Positions 1 through 12,400 of a stretch of DNA of 64,000 bases are shown one piece after another. Position 1 is the first letter of the stretch. Every line of letters starts with the position of its first letter. The notes under the pieces were generated by a model. That model saw nothing but the letters and a program-made list of their open reading frames with translations, made no database searches and was not told the origin of the DNA. A program made the translations under genes and the position numbers. Source of the stretch: Hemicentrotus pulcherrimus (taxonomy: Eukaryota > Echinodermata > Echinoidea > Camarodonta > Strongylocentrotidae); assembly GCA_003118195.1 (NCBI GenBank), contig BEXV01001406.1:9816-73815 (forward strand). Direction: 5' to 3'.

Positions 1-471
1 AATCAAATCAAATCAAATCAAATCAAATCAAACATACTTAGACATTTCATGTACATTTTTTGCTTCTTTCACGAACGCTTTATCTGTTGGATTAAACACA
101 AATTAATAAATGCTTGTCAAAATATTGTTTTGAAAATTTAAAAAAACAAAAACAAAAACAGTATTACCTCTGAAAAGAGAAAAACTCCCACAGAGAGAGA
201 GATAAAGATTTAAACCCCACCCCAAAACAACTTCAAACAAACAAACAAACAAAACAAAACAAACAAAACAAACAAACAAACACAAACATAAAGCAAAGAA
301 AGACTGCTGGGATAGATGGCTAAAAGGTTGCTTTTTCAAAAGTTCCTTTGTATTACACAAAACCATCCAACCTGTACCAAAAAAGTGAAATGACGGATCG
401 CGTCGACGAGCGTATTTAGGCGTAATGAATGATTTGCGCATGCGCCGAGTACACCTATCAATAATTCGGCG
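1..471. other. Upstream flank and 5'UTR of TRAPPC14, with simple repeats
   Basis: No gene is seen here. Positions 1-31 are a perfect AATCA pentamer array. Positions about 236-292 are CAAA/CAAAA microsatellite, which explains an open frame on the minus strand. The last 60 bases are less AT-rich (ATGACGGATCGCGTCGAC) and lead to the ATG at 472, so this side is the likely promoter and 5'UTR. An out-of-frame ATG at 425 opens a short overlapping upstream reading frame. Confidence 0.6.
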
Positions 472-3400
472 ATGGAGGAAAGCCTGTCGTCCCTCATCAC
501 GAAAGTGGATAGAATTTCTATTGTCTTACCTGAAAGATACCCTAAAAACTGGGCGGATATCCAGAATGAGGGACATCGAAAGCATGTCTACGGAGGAGAA
601 CTACTCAATTTGGCATTGGTTGTATCACTTTCAGAAAAGAACGGTCAACCTGTAGAAGTGTCGGCCGAAACTTGGAAGGCCCTATCCATTGCGGGGAGCG
701 CTGGGTACAGCACACCCGATGATTCCCCGAATGCCAACAGGTCCGCTTCGCTCAGTTTCTCTCAGCAGCGTTCACAGAGTGTTGATTGCCCTGATCAGGC
801 AGCAGATGCTGAGGCAGAACGAGATGGAAGACAAACGCGCAGTTCAAGGGGTACAGGACGACGTTTTTCTGAAAGTAGTGCTCCCCATACAGAGAATATG
901 AGGTGCCTTTCTTTTACATCTGTACCTGTCAGACTCAAACTTAACGAGAAAGCTGCCAAGTCAATTAAGAAAAAAGTGAGTCAGCTCCACCCAAAGTCAA
1001 TCATTGCATGCTCAGCTCAGTGTCAGAGCCTCAGTTGCAGTTTTAATTCTAGCCTTATCAGCTGGGTGAAAATAAATATTACGATATTGACGTCAGCTAG
1101 CCTCAATTGGCACCCCTGCTTACCCAAAAGTAGCCTGCTCGGCGGCCGAGCGGCGAGTTTTTAACCAATTCTGCCCGGCGGCTGCTCGGCCACCGAGCGG
1201 CGGCCGCCCAGGCATCGCTTGATTTTAGGGCATCGCTCGGTCACCGCTGAAGTTTTAGCGCGGAGTTAAAATTTGGACGGTGCCTGCTCATTTTTCACTC
1301 GCCGCCAAAAATACGCTCCGTGCCTGGGCGGTCGCCGCCCGGACACCGACCTAATTGCTGGGCGATGCTTAATTCCAGCAGCGACCGAGCATGCTACTGA
1401 TCGGTCGGTCGCTGCTCTCATTTGTGACCATAGCTTAAGTAATTGTAAACAAAATTTAGCGATTTAGCCTTTAATTTTTACTTGCAGACTTGATAATGTT
1501 GCCTCTTTAGTAGTCCTACTCCTAGATCTAAATGTATTAATTAACATTAGACCTAGATACATGTACGTGGAAGAGCAGAATTCAATAGATAAAGTGATTG
1601 TTTGTTTCTTTTCTTTAATTATAAGGTGATTAAGCTAGACACAACCTACAAGAATGTAAGTAAGATTAGAGACGTATATAGACTGCCCCATGACAAAATT
1701 TGATATCCACATTGTCGTTTGATAGTTGACCGATGCTTCTTCAAAGAAGCTAAGACAAAGTCGGAAGACTTACAATTCTTATCCATGATCCAGCTGTCAG
1801 TGACAGAAGGAAACGTGCACATCTATGAATAAACTCCATAAATTGTACACAAGTTGTGTCAGTTTTAATATTGTTTGTTTAATGCATTAATCTTCAGGTC
1901 AATGTAGTACCTTGTTCAGAGGGGCGAGCGCTGGTTCTTCCTATGAGCGTACCTCTTGGTTCCCCACCAGAGAAGGGCGGGGTCTTAGCCTCTCACATAG
2001 CAACCATCAACGTGGACATCTCTGAAGCCAGGGCAAGCAGTAATAAGAGAGAGGAGGATCGGATAGACATGCTGCTACAGTGTTCAATAGAGGAAGTTAT
2101 TCAAGCTGAAGAGAAACAACATGTTATACACAATGGTATTATAAGCTTTCTCTGTCTGTCTCTCCTTTCCTATTTCTTGTTTTGGCCGGGAGCTAATCAC
2201 AAGTCACAAGCCCATTTGTACTGCTACATGGAGGTCAACAGAACAATATAAAATATGACAAAGTATAACCAAATCTTTGATAGGGAGTAGTGTTTCTTCG
2301 AATAAAAGTGTAAATGTTTACAGAGAGAAAAATGTAAAGGATATTTTATTTCAAAATATGTATGATTCAGAAATGTATTCATGTAAATGTTTGAGTCATC
2401 AAGATTAGATAAACAAATAAGACTCTCAGATTAGGTGACCTGTCTGTCATGTGACTAACTGAACTACTCTTTGCTATTTGAATATAATGGAATGTTGTAA
2501 GTTTCTCAGTTCTCACAAACATAAATTTGTGTTAATGCCTGTGCTTAAGATATTATGTGTTACAAACATGATATGTGCATCTATTTTTTCCCCTGTATAT
2601 CACTATGAAAAACATTAATTTGGCTTTACTAGTAAACATTGAAAACGGGCATGGAATTTGTTGTTCTATGTTTGTATTGTAACAGTATCTGCTGAATTTC
2701 CAGTGCTTCCACCACCTCAGGTCAACTGTCAACATTTCAGTGTCTCTGGGAAACATTACTTAGTAACAAAAGGTGAGCTCAGTCTAGGGTTAGATTAGAA
2801 TATCTCCAATTATTTCCTCAGAAGAGCATTTTGTGTGTTGGAACAAGTTGGAAAGTTGTCTACCACTACATGTACATCACAGAGACATTACCGATTAAAG
2901 ATAAACTTTAGTACCGGTAATGCGATTGCATTGTGAAAGAAAAGGTGTGGAAAGGATCAGAAACAGTTGATCATGTAGCATCTACATTCTGGAGTCGTCA
3001 AAAACATAATAAATTTGACCGAGCCTTGGTAAAGTAACAAGCACTGTACACAGAAAGCTTTATATGGGACAACAGTACACATGGTGTCGGGGTTAGTACT
3101 ACTTTGATTTCCTTGTCTTTCTATGCTCATTACTCAGCCAGTATACATTTTCTTCCAAAATTGTTTGGCACATGTCATTTATTTGTAATCTTGAACATTC
3201 AGTGTAAGTTTCGTTTGATTCTGTGAGAATTAATTTTCTTTTTTTTACCAGAACTGGAGTTTATCTTTAAGCCAATTTGAAGAGACCATACCATATTTGA
3301 AGAAAATAAAATCTGAATTTTTATTTAAAAATCATTCAAACTTTCACCGGGTTGCTTGTCTGAATTTACTGCTTTCCTCTAGAGTAGTTTGCTATCAAGG

Positions 3401-6400
3401 TTAGATTTTTCTTTAAGATTTATGGTCATCTAGTGGTTCTTGAGTGAATTTGATAAAAATGTTGTGCTAAAAATAAATTGTTCATCAGTTTTTAAAATCT
3501 TTCTTGTCTTCATCAGTGTGCAATAGTTATCCAGAAGAGCTGCTAATTCATACTATCCAAGTCTTTGTAAATAAGAACATTAATCTGGAGTCTACAAGTT
3601 CTTCAACAACGTTATCAAGGTAGGTTTGCATGAATCAAGGGCACAATCCACCTACATTGTATACAATAATTGGGACCACATGTTGTAATGCTAAACATAA
3701 TAGGCCAAATAACAAAAGTGTTTTCATTTAATATTCAGGAAAAATAAACCACACAAAAAACAAAAAAAACAAAACACACAGAAAAAGCTTGTGATATACA
3801 ATTGTTTAAAGAGCTTCTGAATTGAGACAAATCATTTGTTTTGTTATACATGTACATTGTATCAATATACTGTACATGTAGCAGAATATCTGTGAATAAA
3901 TACGTTTGGCCAGCTATAATTAGTATGGCAGCCATCTAAGGAAAAAATTCCAAAATAGTAAATAGCAATGCCCTGCCTCTTCCTTTTTGTTGTTGTTTAA
4001 AGTCCAGACAAGAAACACATTACTGGTATATTTGTTATTTGGCCTTATCAGGTTGACTATGTACACATACAGTAGCTGAACCCTTTATCTTCCTTTGCTC
4101 CCTACGGGTACTCAATTTGTTTGGCAAATATCATTAAATTGGAGCCTTGAACATGAAGTGGTAGGTTAGTTTTGGGTTTGTTTAATACTGTTTTTATCGT
4201 TACTAGAACTCAAGTTTACCTTTAACCATTTCAAGACGGCTAATTGTAAGGCCTTGATTAATTGAATATTGTTCTTCGAATTGGCAACAATAATTATTTT
4301 CTTTTAATGCTACATTGTTATAATAAGATGTAATGTCTCTGAATACAAGAAACAGGTAAAGACTTTGTCTAAAAAATAAACATTTGCTAATTTTGATAGA
4401 AAAATACGGATTTTGAACCTCTCAGCGTGTTGCCAATTGAAGGATTTTTAATAAAGCTTGTTTTTCTTTATAATTTTTTTTTCATCAAATACAATATGGT
4501 CAATTGGTCACGCTACAAAAATGGACGGTGTATGCATCAATGCTTGCCCATTCTAGTCACCCATCTGGCTTTTTATGTCCCTGAATCAAAAGTTAATTTA
4601 TAGCCAAACTACGAAATGTGGAATATGACTGTATCAAAAGGGTTTAAGCTCTGAAGGCTATTGGTCGTACATATAACAATGAGGTCACAACTGCTATTTG
4701 TGATGTCTATTGAGTTCCTGAAAGGTGTTGACTTATGAATGTAAAATGGGGGGTGTTTCATAAAGACTAAGATCGATTCTAAGATGGACTTAACTATGGC
4801 AGGCCGTTCATGCTTCTGGTTGCTATCACTAATGGTCTCTCGAGGGACGTTTGTTGTCTCTTGTACGAGGAGGCATGCATCTGAGAGTGACTTTTCCTAG
4901 TAATGCACAAATCCCTTTTCACTTTCTCTCAATGTTTTTTTAACCAGAAGACTCATGAGTGAAATGGCTCACTGTTCTCATCGGTATTTTTTTTGTAGCT
5001 GTTGTATTTGTGAAAGAATACATTTCATGATACATTCAAGAATATTCCCGTCATAGATTATATTTCATGATATATTCAATGATATTCCCATAGAGTACAT
5101 CTTTTTATATATTGAAGGGTATTCCCATGGTTTTCTATTGCACAGTGATGCTGCAGACTGGTCATCATTTCTCTCGATAGAGCTTCTTCCTAGTCAGAGA
5201 GATCAATCATCTACCAGTCTGCATCCTAAAGAGGAACACACATTTGTCTTCCAAGTCACTTGGGATTGCTCTCTGCCTTCAAACAGACCTGAAGAGGTAT
5301 GTACATGTAAGGGCTCCTCTCTGTCTCGTATAGGGAAAAGAGAAATGCCATATGTGTCCTGTTAAAGGTTAGCTTCTCTGAGGTCAACTCCCCAGAGAGT
5401 GGAGAATGTGCATACATTGTGTGCGGATAAGCCTGAATCCAATGACCGGGGCAATGATATATCTGTAAAGCGCTTACATGTAGACACATCTCAAATCGTT
5501 ATTATAATCATTTTCTATTATTTACTTGACATTTTTAGTTAAAATAAAAATTTGAATTGATATCACAACGAGATAGGAATCCATGTAATGGTGCAATTTT
5601 CATGTACATGTACATCCGGTAATTTTCTGACACATACAAATATATGAATTATAATATTATTATCTCTTTGCTGAAGCAGCTATGCACACCTTTTTAGAAT
5701 ACTGTATAAAATGAAATACTGAATCAGATAAGAATAGTAAACCACAAACATAGTTCAATACTAGCCTCTTGAAGCTGAGCATTAACAATGGCTGTGGTGA
5801 CAGTTGATTCAAATTTATTCCATTTCATATAAATTGTTTGCACAATAAAGAACATACATGTTAGGGCTGCGACGGGTAGTCGAATGCTCGAGTACCCGCA
5901 CTGTTGACAACTACTCAGGTACGATTTTTGTACCCGAATGTTCGGCCGCAATTCTTTTTTTTTTCTTTTTTTTTTTTCAAATTAAAACAAAAATCAGGGT
6001 CACCTGGCACTGTCCAGGCCGACGCTTACCCGTGCCAGGGAGAGCGGCGGCCGCTGGCATGGTACCGTTGGTAAAAAAGATTACCAATTCAAGCACTTTC
6101 AAACTCACCACTCAGAAACTGGGACCAAATGTCCGGATTTCTGTTTGGACTCTTTGGTTTGGTTTTTAAAACAGCATTGTTTACTGTTATTATTATTATT
6201 AAATCGGCGCCTTCAACTGCGGACGGACGTGGGATATTCTGCTCCCGTGGTATGGTGGTGGCAAAAAAAATCCAAAAGGAAAAAAATCCAAAATTCCCCC
6301 CCCCCTCCCCCAAATAAAAAGAATTATTAAAAATTATAAAAAACATGGCGTCCGTATATACGAATAATCGCTTGTGAGCCTGGGAGTGTACTCGGGTACC

Positions 6401-9400
6401 TCATTACACTGTTGTGCTCAGCCTTAATACATGTAGTTGACAAAGTAAGTTCAAAATTATGAAATGAAACAGGAACCTACTGGTAAACACAGTTGAGTAT
6501 GCTAGTATCCTATTGTAATAGTATGTAACTCTTTTTAATCTTTTACATATTCTCTGTTTTATAGCCTGTACAGTTTCCCCTCTTTCTGGTGATTGAGTGG
6601 AACACCCCTTCTATGGCTATGGAACAATCAATTCAATCCCACTATTATATGCCAACAGTCACAATGGATTTCCCAGCATTCATAGTTCTTGCCCAGTGCC
6701 AGTCACCTGTCACTACAGGTCAAAGGTCAGTTATATGATGTCATTATTATAATTCAATCAAGATATATGTGCCAGTCTACATTGAAGCTAGGTTCTGGTT
6801 ATTGGTTAGAAAGTATTGTTACATGTACATGTATGTCATTTATTAGAGTTAAATGTTCAACAATAACTTTCTTAGATACCAGCAACGGACTTTGTGATAC
6901 AGTCAAACCTGTCTATAGCGACCACCCAAGGGAAACACAAAAAGTGGCCTTTGTAGACACTAGACAGGTGGTCACTGTAGACAGGTTCCTTTAGTACATG
7001 ATTCAATGAGAAACCATTTTCAAGGGAAACAACAAATGTGGCCTTTGTAGACAGGTGGTCACTAAAGCACGTTTGACTGTAGTAAGTAAAATATTTTGAT
7101 GTTATCTGTGTTCATCTTCTTTTCAAACTAAGAATATATCATATACTGCATTTGTTTTCAACAAAATTTTGTTTTGCTACAAGAAAAATGGGTTATAATA
7201 CCTGATAGCGTACTATTCTAGAACTATATATTTGGCCAAATGTTGTTTAGAAATGTGTGTGGCAGATTTTTGAATGTGGCATTGTACAGTTGTAGAAATA
7301 ACATTCACAATGTGTGTTGTACTATCATTACTACTCTGTTCCATGAATTTTTTTTTTTGGTGAACTTTTTTTGTGATCTGTGAAATTTAAATGTTAGCAG
7401 TGTCCTAATTTTCAAATTATGCAAGGAAACTGATAACTTGCTAGACTTCACTGTCAGACACAATTGAGTGACTAACTGGCTTTGTTTCTTCTTTGGTAAT
7501 AACATACATAAACATGAGCTGTAAAAGGTACACAAGCATTTGTCTACATCAATAACCCACTTCTTATAATGGCCAAAATTAAATCGATTGAATCATTGCG
7601 CAGCATAAAACGTACGACCATTAGGTACAATGGTCTGAAAATCAGACTATTACTTACTGGCTTTATAGGTCTCAAGTCAATACCACAACTTATAGTCGTT
7701 ATTTTCCCACTTAAAGACATTTTCAAGCCCCCTCCTTTTTTTCAGGGAAGGTCAAAACTTTCAAATGCCGTTGGAATTTAACTTTTTCATTTTTTTTGGC
7801 CTGCAAATGGGACATACGTGTAATACCTTTAAGGGATCTTTTGAAAGAGGCAAGACCGGCTAATTCTCTGATGAAAAGAGGAATATTGTTCCACATTTTT
7901 TGAGCCAGCCACTGAAAAACATTTGGTAGATTTCTTCCATTGTTGCTGTTATTTCAGAAAAGCATGCAAGCAAAAATGTGCATGCAAGATACTAAATAGA
8001 TGTGTGTGTTTTTAATAGTTCACTTCAGTAATCATTATGCCTTGTTTAATAACAGGATACTAACAAGTTAGAATGGGCTCATGTCTTGAATGAACAAAAC
8101 CAGTTAAAGTCTGCAAACCAAATATATGTCAAAATACTGGTAGTAGTGATGTGATTCTGGTCCTGAAAACTTCCATCCCTACTCTTAAGATGGCAACAAA
8201 ATTATAAATAAAATGAATTCTCATGGTCTAAATGTACATTACAGAGTTCTATTAATTCTACATACTGTACATGTCAAAATCATCTTTTATTGATGAGACC
8301 TAAAATTGTTGTGAAACAAAATGAAGTCTTTAAATAGAAATGACTTTCCACAACATGCCTTTGAATACACAGTGGCCCACATTCTACTATTATGGTGTCA
8401 CCTGTGCCTTTAAGGGGAAAAGCTAACCAAATGAATCACTGTGACCCTTGACCTTGAGTCTATCCTCCTGACATAACTGATAGAGGGTTTGCAGGTGAAC
8501 CCCTGCACTTGAGTATTACCCAACTCTTATATGATTTAAACCTGATACCTGCTTTAGGCTTGGGTTCAAATTTTCCCTTCTGAAAGATGATTTAAAACCT
8601 GGATTAGGTTTAAATGAATTACAGTAGAACACAGTTCCTAGGTTTTTTTTCCAATATACTGTACATGTATAGTACATATACCATTACGATCTCCTGCCTT
8701 TAATTTTATAATTGTGACCTTTTTATTTTGTTTTGCAATTTATGTTGTTTTAGTTTCAACATGCAGTTGATTTTGATACCCTTTTTACATGTATTTCGTT
8801 ATGCAGCAGAACCTCTTCAAGTACTTGTGTTTATTGTGGGTTTTTATACATTTAGAGCAAGAAATTGATGTCAAAATGTCAGCCCCTTCACTTTTTATGT
8901 TTGGTGTAGTTTTACAGTGACCTACACACTACTGAACAATCTTCAAGATTTCCTGGGAATAAGTCTTATCTGGATACCAGACAAAGAGCCAAGAGGTATA
9001 AAGGAACATCTTAACATCTATTAATCCTAGGATTCTTGGCACTTGGGGCATTTGGAAAACTGCATGGGTCATTTTAACACCTCCAAATTGCATTGCATGA
9101 TTTAAATTATGGCTGCAGTGTGCTCAACATAAAATCTCATGGAAAATCATTGGCAATTAAGTTGCTGTTTTCCATAATCTCAAGAGAAATTGTTATTTTA
9201 AATAGTGTTACGTTTTAAAGTTCCATAGTGTTTGCCATTTCATGATGGTATTTTTTACTACACTGTACACTGTACATGTACTTCAATTCGTTATTCTTCC
9301 TTTATTTGAAATCAAAATTTTCTCAATCTATATCTATGATCTAGATCGCTTTCATCTCAATAACAGTCCCTCTACATTTGGTTCTGCTCTATAACATCCA

Positions 9401-12400
9401 TTTTTTAAAAAATTGATTAACTTGTGGTAAGAATGGATGTCATGTCAACTTCTGTTTTTTTCAGAAATGTTTAAGAGGTGTGGTTTTGTTTTTGTCCTAC
9501 ACCTGAAGCTTGTGTATTGAGCATAAATTTTCACCCCCCCCTTCCCCAACAGTATTACATGTACAGTATATAATAATCACTGCAACCATAATTATTTGAT
9601 GCTAGCTGCGATGTGATTGTACAATGTAGTTACTCTGCATGAAAAGCTTCTGACTTCAGTGTTAAGCTTTTTTAATGATGATACTGTGCAATTCCTAATA
9701 TAATATGTCCCCAAACAAAAAATGATGTGCCCTCTTAGAAATCAAAGCTACACCATGTATAGAAAAGGGGTACAATGACCGAGTTTGACTCCTAGGGTAT
9801 CGGCTCATGAAAGATTATGGACATCCCACTGATATGCTCATCATAAGATTAACATTTGTTTTAATTGCATGTCAATAGACCAAAGATGCTGCGCATACTT
9901 TAAGCCTCACATTCAATGTTGAGTTTAAGACTTGAAGTCTGATAAGAATGATTCGAGAGACTGGCCACACATCACTTTGCCTTGTTTATCATGAAATAAT
10001 TAGGTATCTTGCCAAGCCAAATGCCCTCAAAGTTAATCTGCTTTAGCAAAATAGACGTTGTAGTTACATGTATGTCATCATAGCAAAATATAACACAAAG
10101 TAAACACAGTGCTTCAATACACACTGCAGACTGTACTCAAAATAAAAGATCCCAAATTCCTTGTTTATTGCACAAAGTGTAGAACTCACTAAACAAAAAC
10201 TGCAATGTTATGTTTAAGAAATACTATCAGTTCATCATTGGCAAAGTGTTGTGAATCAAGTGCCTTTTTTGATATCCCGACTTAGAATGATAGGATGCAG
10301 GTTTTTCAGTCTGGTATGAAGAAAAAGATACTGGTAGTAAAACTTTTAAAAACAACACTTAAAAATTGAGTTAGTATTCCACCCAGCTACCGGTGATACA
10401 TGAATAACACATTGATTTAGTAAGAAAGGGGACTGAAGAATTCCATCAGATGTGTAGTTTTTTTTATGCAAAAAGTTAAATGAATTATTTTCCAGTGACA
10501 TCCATGAAAGTTTATGTAAAGCAATAGTATTGGATGAACTAGGTTAAATACTGCATGATTGTGTACATGTACTTTGTACATAAATGTTATTCATAAAAAA
10601 TAATAAATGCATAGCAAGATTTAGGGTTTGTTTGGGTTTTTGATTCTTCGGAAACAGATTTTGTTATTTTCATATTGTTAATAATGCATGACAGTGCATG
10701 AATTTGCATGGTTTTTACCAAGATCTGTATTCTTTATTTCAAAATCCATCATAACGTGTGTCGACAGTCAATATTGTTATACATGTACATGTACCAGAAA
10801 TGTTGTTTGTTGCTATGGGTGAATGGATATTGAATGTGACTAATTTGGCACACACAAACACAAATTTGCACAAATTTGCACAAATTTACACAAAATTTAT
10901 TTGAAATAGACATACATGTACCGGTACTTGTATGTAGTGCATTTTAATAGACTAATTGTAGTTTGCAGCCACAAACCCTGTTGGTCTCTAAAAAAAAAAT
11001 CATATTATTATTATTATGGTATGTGGACTATCTTAGCTATCCATAGCCTAGTTTGAGAGAATAAGCCTTCTACAGTGTATGTAGTTGTATGTAGTTGCTC
11101 CAGCTGGTGTACATGTAGGCTTTCCATCAAGACAAATGATATGCTGATTCCGTACAGTACATGTTCCAGACTTTCAGTCCAATCTAATTATTACCTAAAT
11201 GCTGGGCTATGTGTGTACTGTACATGTATGTAAACAAAAAGAAAAAAAGAATGATCACATTAGAATTCAATAAGAATAATAACAAAATAAGAATCATATA
11301 ATTTAGAAAAAAATAATTGTATATTTTATAGCAGGCTAGATGGGCTTACATGTACATACACTGTACATGTATTACCAACTTTGTGATCTGTATTTTGTGG
11401 TATGAAAGCAATTTAAGCTTTTTTTAATTTTAATTTTTTATTTGTTTATTTATAATGTGTATATTTTGTTTGAGGGGGATGAGGTGTATAATTTTCTTTA
11501 TTTGATGAACCTGTATATACCAGTACATGTAATTGTACATGTACTTTAAAGTTCTGTGATGGTAAACTGAATTACTAATGTGTCATACATTGTACACATT
11601 TCAGGTACGGTACACGTATTGGCATTGGACCATTTAAAGAGTACATACATTGTACAAGTACATGTACATGTACATGCCTTTACACATGGTGGTATCATGG
11701 ACAAAAAATGTGGATCAATCGGCCTTGGGTCTTCTATTCCACTTTTACTCCACGATAGTTTGACTTGAAAGCAGCTCTCATACAATATGTGTTGACTGTT
11801 CAACCATGCTCATCTTGGCTTACCATAAAACTAGAAAGTTTATGAGATGAGATTGACAATATCAAAATTGTTATTGATGGCTGTGAAATTGTTTGACATG
11901 ATTGTATTTGCATATAGTATCACTGAATTTCATGAATATGGACCCCTTGCAACTTCTTTTTATTTCTCTTTTCAAGTAAGGATTATCTTTATCCCACTGC
12001 ATATCAGTTTAGATATTATGCAGTGGGAATAGAATATAAAAAAACCTCCTACGCTGCACAGAAGGTTGCATTGCATGACTAAGGAACTCAAAAAGAATTT
12101 AGGGTGTGACTATACACATACACATGTACATGTACAATGTACATGTACATGTACTTGTACATGTAGCAGCCTATGTATATCAGGGCCCCTCCCAGTAAGA
12201 CAACACTGGTCTACATTTTGTATTGTCCAATTATGAAATGAACCTTGGACGCTAGACTTCAATTTTGCATGTAAACATAGACTTTTCTGTTAAAACATTA
12301 TATCTATTTGTTCAATAACAGCCTTGTATGAAAAGTCAGACAATGATTTTCAATTAAAAGATATGGTGGGACATTGTTCAAACATTGTAGTGAGTAAACA

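Noticed and set aside
689..901. Overlapping plus-strand frame ending DDVFLKVVLPIQRI within TRAPPC14 exon 1
   Set aside because: It resembled a possible alternative exon end, but it terminates in TGA with no usable in-phase donor, while the 472 frame continues to AAA|GTGAGT and joins exon 2 in phase.
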